Part shown: piece by piece, positions 11,846 through 23,597 of the stretch
How the letters are laid out: the number at the start of each line of letters is the position of its first letter
How positions within the stretch are numbered: position 1 is the first letter of the stretch
Origin: Microbotryomycetes sp. JL201
Taxonomy: Eukaryota > Basidiomycota > Microbotryomycetes
Direction of reading: 5' to 3'
Assembly: GCA_033819885.1 (NCBI GenBank)
Contig: JAQYUZ010000013.1
Span: forward strand, 248,001-312,000
Length of the DNA stretch: 64,000 bases
Made by a program: the position numbers and the translations under genes
The notes under the pieces: generated by a model
The model's database searches: none
Told to the model about the DNA's origin: nothing
What the model saw: only the letters and a program-made list of their open reading frames with translations

Positions 11846-12951
11846 GTTGAACGCGGTTTCGGCGCGATCGCCGAGCTGATTCCGTCGCTCGGCTGTACGC
11901 GGACCGAGAACGAGACAGTCTACAGCGAGTAAATTGCTCAATGGATCAGACGTTTGCTTCTTCGCAAGAGCTGAAGCTGTTGTATAGTCGTGTCATGAGG
12001 ACAGGAACCAGCTCGGGCGAAAGCTCTCGATACTCCTTCTCACTGCCTGTCTGTAATTGGCACACAGCTCGTACTCTTCAGTGTAGACTAACATAACGCT
12101 TGAATAGGTGTGAAAATTTGACTCGTGGCTTTAGAAAAGCGAAAGATAAAAGAAAAGCTCGCGGCGGGATCGGCGAACGCTCGCGGATGCGCAAAATGTA
12201 CTGTCTGTCAAAAACCAACCAGAATCTGGGCCACAATAGTTGTGATTTGGAGCTCTCAGGAGAAAGGCGACTGGAACAATGCCCGGCGAGGGCCAATTCC
12301 GATCCAGGCAATCGAGCTCCTGTACTGCTTTGTTGCCGAGACGCGGCACGGCAAGAATAAACGCCCAACCCTTCCACACTAAGAATTGCTCTTCCAACAC
12401 TGTCGTATTTCTAAAGGCTGGGCATTGAGCATGTACAGCTCTAGCTTTCGTGGCCATCCAAATGAGATCTGCAGAGCTCTCGCGCTAAGAGGTCGGGTCA
12501 GACACGATTGCGTTACCTATTTTGTGAATAGCCCGAGTGGAAGCGAATCTCTCCTTGATCTAGCGCTGTGTTTTCCATCTCGAGATTATTTCAGCTGTGT
12601 TTCGGGGTTGTGTGGACGCCGCCGCAGCGCCGCGGAGCTCCTCGACACGCGCGACGCAAGGGGGGGCACTCCTCATCGTCGTGGTCGTCGTCGCTGTCTC
12701 TTGCGAGGTTGTGGTGAGTTATTGCAAGTGGTTTCTGTGTGTTGGTGTGTGCATGCATCGCTGACTCGTGACGCGTGCATGTGCTCGCATTAGCAGGCAT
12801 CGAGCGTCGCGTCGCGCGAAGATTGATCTTTTCTGATCGCGCGCAGTCGCAGTACCGTGTTCTTTCCTGTTGGTCGCTCGCCGCGCGCGCACAGACGCGC
12901 CTGAAACCTCGGCGCACAGACACCCTCCCGAGTTGATAGCGTCGCGAAAGG
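11846..12951. other. Mostly intergenic; may hold a 5' exon of the DUF3605 gene
   Basis: About 1.1 kb between divergent genes. The first 150 bases remain open in the DUF3605 frame and include a candidate upstream exon on the minus strand, but I found no donor/acceptor pair joining it cleanly. The rest shows no conserved coding. The stretch just before 12952 is rich in CGCG and is presumably the leader of the next gene. Confidence 0.4.
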
Positions 12952-14280
12952 ATGCACAGAGTGCAGCCGTCTCAGTCTTCATCGACCTCGACGACGTCGA
13001 GCGCGTCAAGTCGCGTGTCGTTTGATGTGCGCATGTCGCTCGAGCACCGCCAACGCCGCTCGTCCCTCTTTTCCTCGGGCTACACCTCGCCGGCGACAGA
13101 TGCAGGCGACGACATGGATCAAGCCAGACTCACCCACTGCTACGACGACGGCGTGAGTGTCTTGAACGATTTGTACGACGACTTGGCGCTAGAGGCCCGA
13201 GCGCCGCCGTTGCAACAGTCGGCCACGCCGCGCACTCCCAAACAACGCATCGCCTCCAAATCACAGCGCGCGTCGTCGTCGTCAACCTCGTCGTCAATCG
13301 CGTCATCATCGTCGCGATGGAACAGTTGTGCTTCAGACTTTTCTCGCCACTCGTTCGCCAGCTTCAGTCACACTCGCCACTCGTCTCGCGTCGATTCGCT
13401 CGCACGCAACCTCGGTCGCATGCTCGACCAAGCATGGTCACCCGACCTTTGCTTCTGCGGCAACTCCCAGGAACCAGAATCAATCTACTGCAGCAAGACT
13501 TGCGCGCAGGCAGACGCGCTCGCCGCTCTCGAAGGTGGATCGACTGGACCGTCACGAGCACAGTCGCCATCGTCGTCCTCAGCATCATCATCTGACGCCG
13601 CGTCAATCTTGTCTTCGGCCTCTTCGAACGCGTCGACACACTACCGAAGAGTCGTCAACGACGAAGAGCGGAGAATGTCCCAGGAAAGAGACGCCGCAAA
13701 AGCAAAATCGAGGCGTGACAACGCACGCAAACACACATCTTCCAGTTTGCTTCCTCATCAGTCACTTTCACCGGCCTTGCAACCTCACACTCACCATCAA
13801 CAGACCCACTCGTCCTCTTTTGCGGCAAAAGACGATAACGATTTTGAGCTGCTGGTTGTACCGCCACCGAGAACGTCTTCCAAAAGGCAACAGTTGCAAC
13901 AGTCTCTTGAGCCCATGCAACTGCTGCATGCGAAAGACTCGATGATCAGCTTAAACCAGTTTCCGACCTCACTTGGAGGCGCACTGGACGCAACGCCTCG
14001 TCCGCGCCACCGTGATCAACAACAGACACACGGTAGCGGGCAGGTACGCGACGATGACTACGATGGAGTGCCATCTCTGGCTCAACTAGAACGACAAGCT
14101 TACTACGACGCGACTCGCACAAACCTAGGTCTGACAATGTTGAACCAGTCTGAAGATGAAGGTTACATGGACGAAACAAGCGACAGCATGTCAGAGCTCT
14201 GCGCACCGAAAGCCAGAATCGGAGGACACAAAAAGAACAAGTTGTCGTTTGACGATGTCGTTGGCATTTTGAGTGGTTAA
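12952..14280 (+). CDS. Ecl1-like zinc-binding, Ser-rich protein
   Basis: A single exon of 442 codons, unusual in this intron-dense window. The protein is dominated by Ser-rich and His/Gln-rich low complexity. A compact Cys motif near residues 165-185 reads CFCGN, then about ten residues, then YCSKTCAQAD. This spacing (CxC or CxxC, then YCS..C...D) is the signature of the fungal Ecl1/life-span-regulatory zinc proteins, which promote chronological life span and stress response in fission yeast. A second gene at 44403-46702 carries the same signature. Near the C-terminus, SFDDVVGILSG looks like a short helical motif. Family assignment rests on the Cys motif alone; function is inference. Confidence 0.6.
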   Translation: MHRVQPSQSSSTSTTSSASSRVSFDVRMSLEHRQRRSSLFSSGYTSPATDAGDDMDQARLTHCYDDGVSVLNDLYDDLALEARAPPLQQSATPRTPKQRIASKSQRASSSSTSSSIASSSSRWNSCASDFSRHSFASFSHTRHSSRVDSLARNLGRMLDQAWSPDLCFCGNSQEPESIYCSKTCAQADALAALEGGSTGPSRAQSPSSSSASSSDAASILSSASSNASTHYRRVVNDEERRMSQERDAAKAKSRRDNARKHTSSSLLPHQSLSPALQPHTHHQQTHSSSFAAKDDNDFELLVVPPPRTSSKRQQLQQSLEPMQLLHAKDSMISLNQFPTSLGGALDATPRPRHRDQQQTHGSGQVRDDDYDGVPSLAQLERQAYYDATRTNLGLTMLNQSEDEGYMDETSDSMSELCAPKARIGGHKKNKLSFDDVVGILSG

Positions 14281-14431
14281 AAGAGGATAAACGGAGCCGA
14301 GGAATGTTTCGGATACGATTCTCTCTTTGTGATTGTTGCTACTCATACTTTTGTTGATAAACGCATAGTTGCATACAACATTCTCATGCCAAAAAACAAA
14401 TACAAGACAAAAGGTACAGGCGACGATCTGA

Positions 14432-17400
14432 CTATTTGAAAGACCTGCTCGAACCGGCTGTAGGCACTCGTCGCATGCCAAGCCCGCTGCCAACGCTTGG
14501 CGCCTGTCTAAGACCCGTCGAGTCTTGACCTGAGCCGGCCGCAGTAGCTCGCTCTGGCTTGTTCAGATTTGCAAACCTGATTGAGCTCTGCGGCCCAGAA
14601 GACACGGGTTTCTCACGACTTTTAGATCTGCTCTTGTCCGATCGTCGTTGCGATTCCGCCTCGCGTTCGATTTCGTTCTCGTCTTCTTCGTTGACGACGA
14701 CCGGAGCCGAAATCTTGAACTTCTTCTTGTCGTTGCCAGCCAAAGACGAACCTTCGGAAGGGTCCACCTTGAAACCAATCATTTGTTTCACCGCTTGTAG
14801 CGCCGAGTTTGTACGCATTGGTGCACCTGGTCTTGATGAACTCTCGCCAGAACGAGTGACAGGTGGCGTGCTCGTTGACGTTTCAGCTCCTGCCGCCACA
14901 CTTGCACCCTCGTCATCAGACTCGGGTTCGATCCGATCAGTGCGCGTCAACGGAACGCCTCCAATACTGCCTTTGACTGAACTGGCCGCAGACGTCGTCT
15001 GTCTTGCCGGAGATCGGTCAACAGTTTTTCCCTTGTCCGCCTGTTCTGGTCGTCCAGACCTCGTCGAAGACGCGTCAGAGTCTCTTCTGACCATCTTGTT
15101 CCATTCGGCGGCAAGCGAGTCGACCGGGTGTCCCAGTGCTCTCAGAGCGGCCAAGTGTCTCGCGGCCCTGTCCGCCTTTTCCTGCTCCGTCAACTCCCGG
15201 ACGACGACTTCGCCGTCAAATTTTTCAGTAACGACCTTGTTGCCTTGAATCCATTCTCGGTCGGTCGAGTCCCTAAACTTCTGCTCCTTCCGACACCAAG
15301 CGTCTCGCTTTAGCTTTTCTCGTTTCCTCGCTTCCTTCTCATCTGAAGTCAATCCTTCTTCGGCAGGATGCAACAACGCTTGACCTCGTTTGAGTAGCCT
15401 GGCTGCAATTCGAGATACCGCACCTTCCTCGTGTTCACGTTCGGTCTGGTTCCCCTGGTGACTGAGCGACATTTCTCGTTTGATCTCGCGATCGCTGATG
15501 GTGAATACTTTGCGTCGAGGATCTTTCATGGCTTTGCAAGCGTCTTCGGGAGATGCATCGAGGTCAATCACTTCAACGTCTCGACCGTCGTTGTGATCAA
15601 TAATGATCTGCGACGATCACTGCGAGTGAGCGATGAAAAGTTGACTCGAGCACGCACGGACCACTCACCTTGCGACCTTCTTGCCACGTTTGTGTCTGAT
15701 TCGGTTTGCAGTAACGCGTCTCGTGCGCACTTTCCTTGCTCGTCCTCCTCGCCAAAGGTTCCTCGTCATGCGCGGCGGCAACAAGGTCACGGTGAGCAAG
15801 AAGGTGATGGTGATGGTGATGCCGATCTAGTTCATTCTCATGTTCGGCCAAAACATTATAAGACGGATCCTCATCAGCCTCGCGACGTTCTTCCATTCTC
15901 AGTCTCGCTTCGGCGTTTCTGGACGTGGGCCTCTCCAACCTCTTCTCGTCTTCGTCATCTTTCGAAGAGGCACGAGACCCAGCCTTCTCGTCCGATATGG
16001 CCGTCTCACTGCCACTCGGTTCGCCAGCGCCGTCCTTTTCGCCAATAGGCATTGTCGTCAAACCAAGTCGACCGAGGTCTCCTTTCTCGGCGGCGTCGTC
16101 GTCACGATTGATGACAATGTCCTCTCGGTTCTGAGCTCGTTTGACTCGAGACATCCATGAGGGCTCTTCCATGACGCGCACGCCCTGAGAGTCACGAGAC
16201 TGAGCAGTGAAAGTGCGAGTCATCGAGGTCACACGCGAGTGAACACGTCGACCGAGAGTGAAGAACGCAATCGTGATGCCATGCACTATCTCACAAACCA
16301 CGTCAGCGAGCGGGCGGACTGGATCTGACGAACAGCCCTCACCGAGAATCGACGACAGCACAAGAAAGTACGTCACAGGCTGTACGATCAAGGCGAGGCG
16401 GTCCAATGAAGTCTCGGGTGGCACTGTTGGCGTCGGCAGCTTTGAAGCGGCAAGCGTGGACTGCAAACGGCGAAAGTGAGCGAAAGGCTCATCACCTTGA
16501 CTCTGTCCAACATACGATGAAGATGGCTCCGACTCCCATCGGGCCGACTGTCGTAGCAATCGTTAGGCACGCTCGGGCTATGAATGCATAGGCGGTTCTT
16601 ACAGTGTCCAGCAAATACAGCCTCTCTCCTCGTCTTGATGTCCGGAATCCACCACTGCAGGGCAAACATCGCTGGTAACCTCCGAAAAGCCAAAACCCCA
16701 AGCGCCAAGAGGACCAGGCGCCAAACTGTCAACGTTGTCGTCTCGTTCTGCCAGGCAGAGAACGGCATGGTCGCGCCCAGGTACAAGAAGATGGCACAGT
16801 TGGCCAGCAGGTCGATGATGGATGAGAAATTGGATTCTTCAATCGATTCAGTGAACCAGTCGTCCCAAGCGAAAGCGGTACCGCAAGCGAACGCAGCGAG
16901 CAAGTCGTCCGAACCGGCCAATGTCGTCAAACCAGTGACCAAAAGGGCCAAGGCGACGTACATTGCAACCTATACGCGGAGTGAGCCTTGCCATATTTCG
17001 ACTCGCTGCCAATGGACTCACCATGGATTCTCGATCGATCAGCTCGCGTCGCTTGGAGAATTTGAGCAATTTACGTGCGATGATACCCACGACGGCGCCA
17101 ATGATGACTCCTAGTACAATTTGATACAGCAAGACGAGGTAGATCCACGATCCAATAGCTTTGCCGACGCTCCGGTCTTCTCGCATGAGCAAGAACAGGG
17201 CCAGATACTGTTGACGCGTGGGTCAGTCGCATGTCGTACTATGGCCGAACTTGCACGAACCAAAAATGGGAATGCTGCGCCGTCGTTCGAGCCCGACTCG
17301 GCTTGCAGGATGTGGCGAATGTGAGCTGGAACGTGCTCCTGCGCGAATTTACCCTTGCCAACGACGGACGAAGCGAGGATCGGATCTGTAGGAGTCGCGC

Positions 17401-18503
17401 CGGCCGCGACTACCAGCGCTGGCAAAAACTCGAGTCCAGGGATGATGGCGTACATGAGCAGTCCAGTGACCATCCAGCCCAAGAGCATGCTGCGGGAGAA
17501 CCTCGGTCAGCTCTTGTATTCGTCGGCAAAGCCGATGTCTTACATTGGGCCGAGCAGCATCGCAAGTGATCTCCAATGTCTCAACACGTACGCCCTGCGA
17601 GCATGCCATTCGTCAATTTCGCGGAAAGCCTTTTCTGTGATGGCTGACGGACTTTGGCAGCTCGACTCCGACGGCGAATACGGACAGCGCAATGACCGCA
17701 CGCGTCAATTCGATCGTAATCTCGTCAAAAGGGTGCCCTGCAATATTCCAAGTTTACAGTCAGAACGGTGTGCGATGACGCCACAGAGGCGGACAGATGC
17801 TCGCTCGCTTAGACTTGCCTTCGGACCATGTGCGCGGTGCAAAGATGCCTGCAGCATAACCCCTGGTGTAACGATACGCACGTGGATTAGCTTTTGTCTG
17901 ACAGCTGATCGAGACTGATCGTTGCACTGACGAAAATGCGATACCACAAGCGGTTGCGATGATAGCCTCGCCTACGTACAGGCGCTCCTTGATGAAGCCG
18001 CTGGATGTCATCGTTACAATAAGCTTGTGTCTGTTATTCCCAGTCAGGCAGTTGCACGCACGAGAACAAGCCGAACAGGACGACAAACAGCGACAGGAGC
18101 GAAATCGCCAAGTGCACAATGTCGACCTGCGCGTCAACATGCTGCAGGTCAGCGATAGAGCCCTTGAAATCTTATCTATTCGTTCGCGTCTTTGCGTGCC
18201 GCTTGGATTGACAGAGTGGCCGCTCATCGCTCGCCCGCGCGCCGAACCGAGCTCCGAGCCGTTTGGAAGCCGCCCACAGACACGCGAACATGGCGCACAA
18301 AGGCAGCGGGACAAGGCAAAAGGTGTGCTCACCTCTGGTACGACAGAAAACAAGTGGTGCCTGCGCGAATGAGGGATGCGATCAGCTGCGAATGGCGTCA
18401 ACGAGATGCATGAAACTTGCGCTGCTTCATGCAGGTCACCACCGCCCTGGTACTGCGTGATATTAGCCGGCTCCCCGCGAGCCGGCTCAAAGTCACCAGC
18501 CAT
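14432..18503 (-). CDS. NHA1: Plasma-membrane Na+(K+)/H+ antiporter, Nha1/Sod2 type
   Basis: The minus strand gives a CPA1-type fungal antiporter in about 13 exons. Membrane segments and landmarks in order: IVHLAISLLSLFVVL, FIKERLYVGEAIIAT, YAAGIFAPRTW, ELTRAVIALSVFAVGVELP, RHWRSLAMLLGP, GATPTDPILASSVVGKGKFA, AESGSNDGAAFPF (ion-binding ND pair), LVTGLTTLAGSDDLLAAF, FLYLGATMPFSAW, AGHFGPMGVGAIF and HGITIAFFTLGRRVHSRV. A long cytosolic tail follows, with HHHHHH and the family motif TQTWQEGRK. The role is export of Na+/K+ for H+ at the cell surface. The join in RTWSEG|HPFDEIT needs a GC donor (17738-17818). The first exon (ATG at 18503) is tentative; from HVDAQVDIVH onward the model is firm. Confidence 0.85.
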
Positions 18504-18775
18504 TGCACGGACAGTGGGTTAGTCGGAGGCAAAGCGGCCTGCGGGCCTTAATTTAGATTGATGCCAAGACTTCAGCGAACACGCCTTTTGCAACTCGAAT
18601 CAGACCTCGCACGACTGCGTCGTCATTCTTGCATGTGTCGTTCCAGTCGGAGAATTTTAGTCAAGGTATCAGCGAATGCCATCGTGAGCCCCCTCCATTC
18701 GCAGCGAGCTGCCATGCAGAACTCGAGTGAATTACAGACGCGAGAATAGGAGCTGATGCACGCAATGGGGTTTGT

Positions 18776-20174
18776 CTACAGCTTTGCCTTCTTGGCGCCC
18801 GCATTCTTGTGCCCCAATCCGTCGCCGTGCTGTGGCGCGCCCAGCTTGTCGCTCTTCTTTGGCGCAGATTTGTACTCGTTGTCATTGCGCTTGACGCCCA
18901 ATTCGATCAAGCGAGCAAAGACCTTTGCAAACTCGTCAAAGAACAAATCCTTGTCTTTTGCATACTTTTCAACCCAGGGCTTGAACTCTGCGCACGACCA
19001 TGTCAAATCCATTGTGTCACGGGAGAGCTCGCGTACTCACTTTCGTCTTGAATGAGCGAGTAATCGGTCGGCAGCATCATCAAGCTCTCGCCAAGGTCGT
19101 CATTGTGGTATTCTTGATACGGTGGCACGGAGAATGTGAGCTCGAGTTTTCTGAGATTGTCTCGTAATGGACTCACGGAAAGGACCATCCCACTCGCGTT
19201 TCTTCCATTCGAGCTGCGTCAACATCTTGTAATACGAGTTGCTGAAGCGAGTAGGCGTAATACTCCATGGGCCCTGTTCAAAGGTTCAGCGTGAGAACGC
19301 GAAACCTTCCGCGCCTTGCTATCAAGCCTTTGAGCTCACATCAAAGCCTGATCTGTCAGGATGGCATCGCTGCAATTATCAAACCAGGGCCGGTCAGAGC
19401 CTTTCAAGTGCGTGAGGGATCTGGGTTACCTCCACTCACACCGAGAGCATGTGCACCAGACAAAGTGACAATGTCCTTGTCATCGAAACCCATACGGTAA
19501 AACACCTCTCGCAAGTGATCCGCTGCCTTGGCACCATCGGGCAAGCGACCGCGCGGAGGGCACTAAGTGTGGCTGTTAGTACCGCAAATCTTTGTCTATG
19601 CACGAGCAAAATCAACTCACGAATGATTCGTTGTCAAAGTCGGTGCGTCCACCCTTCCACTCGATGTCGGGGCCGCCCATTTCTTTGATTGCGACAACGC
19701 CAGCGAGCGTCCACAAACTGCACATAACACATGTGACTTGAGCAGCTTTTTCGATCGCGCGAAGCGAGCTCGACTCACTCTGAATAAGTAATTTTGGGAT
19801 ACTTCTCTTTGATCGGCTCGAGCGCAACGCGAGCGTGTTGCAACCCAGCGCTGTCGCACGATGATCAGTCTTTCAAGTTGGAGACGGATTGCCTTGTTGT
19901 CCGACTCACTTGGCAGGGTCGCCACCCTCGGTCTCGTACCTTGCGCGATCGGGCCCAATCGTCAGTCATGCGTTCTTCAAAAACACAGGTGCAGTACACA
20001 CCTCATTCCAGCTCCAGAAGAGCCTCCAGTTCCGGATTCGGCATCGTATGTACCCGAAGCATGCCATGCGAGGCGAACCAGCAGTGGTCCAATGCTACCG
20101 TCATCGTAGTCTTTCCTGGGAATGATGGCTGCGATGTCTTTGCGGACAGCATCAATGTCGACCTTTGAAGACAT
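18776..20174 (-). CDS. CCP1: Cytochrome c peroxidase (class I haem peroxidase)
   Basis: Nine exons on the minus strand from the ATG at 20174. Landmarks: [14 protein letters not shown] (distal Arg, Trp and His), [54 protein letters not shown] (proximal His), [10 protein letters not shown], and [16 protein letters not shown] near the end. These are specific to cytochrome c peroxidase. The protein starts [10 protein letters not shown], with no mitochondrial presequence, unlike yeast Ccp1, so it may be a cytosolic form or use another start. The tail is Lys-rich. The proximal His motif is carried on a 30-nt exon (19340-19369) between two small introns. The gene is divergent from the CASTOR-like gene. 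Confidence 0.93.
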
Positions 20175-20803
20175 GGTTTTCCTCGTGTTTGATCTATCGG
20201 GCAGGACTCTGATGGTCGTGTGTGGCTGCGAGAAGGCAGGAGGCCGGCTACGAAGCTTGCCGCCACCGAGCGCGGGTTACTCCGAGGGGCCCGAGCGCGC
20301 AGACTAGAACATGAAAGAAAAGGCGACCGTGTGTGGTGCGATGGCTCAACGTGCAAGCACAAGAGGAGCGCAAGAGAAACACGCCCACTGCATTGACACG
20401 AAATAGAGGCGGGCCTTTGCCTCGGGTGAAACATTGCAATTGCCCGAGTACGTCGTCGCGTGATTCACTCGAGCGCCTTCGCGATCACGTGCCCCCCTGT
20501 GATTGGCATCAAAAGGCAGCGTTCTGTAGGCCTCAGACTCGTACGCTACAGCGAGCACGCCAGATTGCTTGGCAGTCGCGCCATTGGCCTGCATTGAATC
20601 TTGCGCGTGAAGAACAGCGAGTTCAGAAAGTGGTTGACGCCGACAATGACATCGGTCGCGACGTCGGTCACGATTCTCGATGCACGCTTACGCCTAGCAC
20701 GCTTGCCGAGGGAGCTCTTGCACGCCATGATGTCGCCAATTCTCGATTGTTGGTGGCATCGACCACGGGAGTGAGGCAGAGAACCGGTTCCATTTGCCTC
20801 AAC
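20175..20803. promoter_or_regulatory. Shared divergent upstream region, peroxidase / CASTOR-like gene
   Basis: 629 bases between two outward-facing starts. The plus frame of the CASTOR-like gene stays open back to 20333 but has no in-frame ATG before 20804, so I treat it as leader. I recognise no binding sites with confidence. Confidence 0.4.
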
Positions 20804-22431
20804 ATGGCTCACAGTGGCGTGTACAGGTACGAATCATTCTTTGCGCTTCAGGCAAACGAGCTCGAGGTATCGATTTTCGCCGATGCGACTTGCGTGAGGG
20901 CGGCGTTTGCAAAGCACATGGAAACGGAGGCGAATCAATCTTCAGAGGAGGACAGTGCAGGGCAAGACAGTGACACTCAAGATGACGCCGAGCATGCGCA
21001 TCTTCCTCGGCCTTCTCCTCGAGACTGCGAAGAAGCTGGGATCACGAATTTTGAATGGCAATTGCCAGGCGTCAAAATTGACACAGCCATCTGGCTCGTT
21101 CTCGAGATTGCTTTCGACAGCACAGGCTGGGAAGAAGCCGGTCAACGCTTGCAAGAACTTTCTGCGCCGCTCGCGGCCGCCGGAATCTCGATCTTGTTTG
21201 GCGGGGCCTTTCACGCCGACTACATCCTCATTCGAGCCGCAGACCTAGACGCCGTCACCTCCATCTTGGAATCCAAAGGGTTCCAATTCAACGATTCGGA
21301 GTCTGACAACGAGCCTTTCGTTGAGCCCGACCCGATTCGAAGAATCAAAGTTCAGGACGAGTTTGAGACGAGTTTGGCCTCGGGCAAATCGCCCTTACAA
21401 AGGGTCGGCAGCTCAACTTCTAGACGATCCGGGGGTGGAGCAAGTCTTGCAGGCAGCCTCACACTGAGCGACAAGAGCGATCCCGATCACAGAGGACGAC
21501 CCATTGATGTTTTGCCGTCGATACAAACGCACACCCTGCCCGACACCGCCCTCGCCGATAACTTCTCGCTCTTACCTGACGAATTGATTCAAATTGGACT
21601 CGCCACCGGCAATGCAGAGTTGTTGTGGCGTAGCAAGATCGTCGAAGCGCTGTTCTTCCCTCAACACGTTCTGCCACCTACATTCGAGCAACGGAAGGAA
21701 CGTTCCGAGCTTCGTAGGTCTGGACTGACAGCATCCCAGTTGCTCAATGTCGGCTCTCTGTCGCCTTTGCGGACGCGAGGTGTCCATCGTTCGCCGTCTT
21801 TGTCATCATCTGTTCATGAAAAGCAGCAGCAAGCCGATTCTGCAGCAACAACGGACTCGGCATACCCTATCCCGTACATGGTGTTGACCCAAACATCAGA
21901 CGGATCGAGTTTGACCGCCGATGTGCGCCTTTTAAGAGCCGTCTTTGACGAGCAAGAGGAGGAACAGATGGTTTATGCGATCGGCCAAGGTGGACTGAGA
22001 GGGCTTTGGCAAGGCGAGAACGGAGTTGCTGACTCGGATTCGTCCGACGTGGAGGAGACGGACGACGGCGGCGCGCAAGGATGGGAGCAGGTCGAACGGC
22101 ACGAGCTGATCGGAGAGAAGAAGCTTCGCAAAGCAGAAGGAAAGAAGGCAGGCGATGGAGGCAGAAGTCTGCTCAAGTGCTTACAACTTGACCTTGTCAA
22201 CTTTGGGCTTGGTGAGTGGCCGCAAATCATGCAAACGGAGCATGTGCTGAAAAGGCGAGTCCAGACAAGACTGGCATTGTCAATCAAGTCGCGGGTATCC
22301 TGGCGAGATCGGGGATAAACTGCGTGTACCAGTCCACGTTTTCCAGTGCCAATGTCCTTGTCGCAAAGTGCGACATTGCACGCGCACGACGAGCACTGGA
22401 GGCCGCCCAGTTCTCGGCATTTGCGAGGTAG
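20804..22431 (+). CDS. CASTOR-like ACT-domain protein
   Basis: Two exons (20804-22211, 22265-22431) give 524 residues. The N-terminal part reads TAIWLVLEIAFDS, LAAAGISILFGGAFHADYILI and LDAVTSIL, which follows the ACT module of the animal arginine sensor CASTOR (TWLVLNV, then a strand ending DFILV). After a Ser-rich linker come LLPDELIQIGLA and ADVRLLRAVF. With the intron joined at FGL|DKTGIV, the last domain reads DKTGIVNQVAGILARSGINCVYQSTFSSANVLV, closely like CASTOR's last ACT repeat. In animals CASTOR binds arginine and GATOR2 to control TORC1; whether this protein binds an amino acid is unknown. It is longer than animal CASTOR (about 330 residues) because of the linker. The start is the first in-frame ATG. 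Confidence 0.75.
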
Positions 22432-22731
22432 TTTGGTCTAGACCGTGGGATCATCAACGGTGCGAAGATTATGATTTTTGCTCTGTTCTTATACTACGGT
22501 GGCTGTGTTCATTTTTCGTTCGCATGCGGACGCACGTGACGTGGCCCCGGCCCCGGCGCCCAGCTCGCCGCCGTTCGAAGGGTCGGAAGGAGTTTCCTTT
22601 CCTGCCCTATTGTCTACAGACCTGATTGCCCACCACGTCAGTACACGTCAGTACAAAGGAATAACTCGTGATGCTCATAGCACTGACCTGCTCGCCACGG
22701 TGGAATCTGGTTCATCGTGCGGAAGCAGACG

Positions 22732-23471
22732 TCATGTCGACCGCTAACTTGTCCGCCATCGCGCTACCGCTCGCCTGGGTTACAGCCATCAGCCCTCACT
22801 GGTTGGCAGCTTACCTGACTTTTAACGACAAGGACCTGAAGCCGTTCGACAACAGATGCCCTCGTCAGTCGACTGAGCAGCTGGTCCGTGCTCTATGAAC
22901 TCGGAATGGCTGACGTCTGGCATCCATGCAGGCGAGTACGTGGCATCCGTCAGAGCTTTAGAGAAGCAGACTCCAGTCGTCAAAAAATATCTGCGCGCCG
23001 AGGCTGCACAGCAAAACGGTTTCGAGGTGAGCGCACCCGGATCGCAATAGCACGAGAGCGATTTCCCATGGGATTTCTGGCCTCATGATCCAGCGACTCG
23101 GCAAAGCTTGAACCTGTTTCGGGTACTGACCGAAGGCCCACCCGAAAATTCAGAACCTCCCAATCTTCATCGCTACTGTGGTCGCCGCCAACGCAGCTAG
23201 ATTGCCGGCACCTCTCATCAACAAGTTCATCACCGTGTATTTGGCATCTCGAGTAGTCTACAACGTCAGTCACTTTGTCGTCGTTCGTCGAATTATCCTC
23301 TTGAACGTCAGCTTACATTCTTTTGCGCGCACACAGCTTCTCTACATTCAGACGACGAGACAAAAATATACGGGCATCAGGTCCGTCGTTTACGTTGGAG
23401 GAATAGCAACTTGCAGCTACATCATGTACAGGGCCGCTCAGGTTTGGGCAAAATTGCCTGCGTTTGCTTGA
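22732..23471 (+). CDS. MAPEG-family membrane protein
   Basis: Four exons give about 156 residues with four hydrophobic segments: LSAIALPLAWVTAISPHWLAAY, PIFIATVVAANAAR, FITVYLASRVVYN and VVYVGGIATCSYIMY. The order DNRCPR, VASVRALEKQTP and RAEAAQQNGFE, then a helix rich in small residues, is the MAPEG pattern (microsomal glutathione S-transferase / eicosanoid enzyme family). The expected conserved RA..AQQN.FE core is present. Members are small ER-membrane proteins, many glutathione-dependent; the substrate cannot be inferred. Introns 1 and 3 use GTCAGT donors (22864 and 23265). The ATG at 22732 is the first in frame before the first membrane helix. Confidence 0.85.
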
Positions 23472-23597
23472 GGCATCACGTACGACGCCTCTCATCATAA
23501 TTGCCAACGCAGTATCCACGTCAAATATCTGCAATATGCTTTACAATAACATGAGAACGAAAAGAAATCTTGGGCAGGTTGCAAGCTTGTGGTGAGG

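Noticed and set aside
20333-20803. Longer N-terminus for the CASTOR-like protein
   Set aside because: The frame is open, but the first codon is GTG and there is no ATG before 20804; the residues are not ACT-like.
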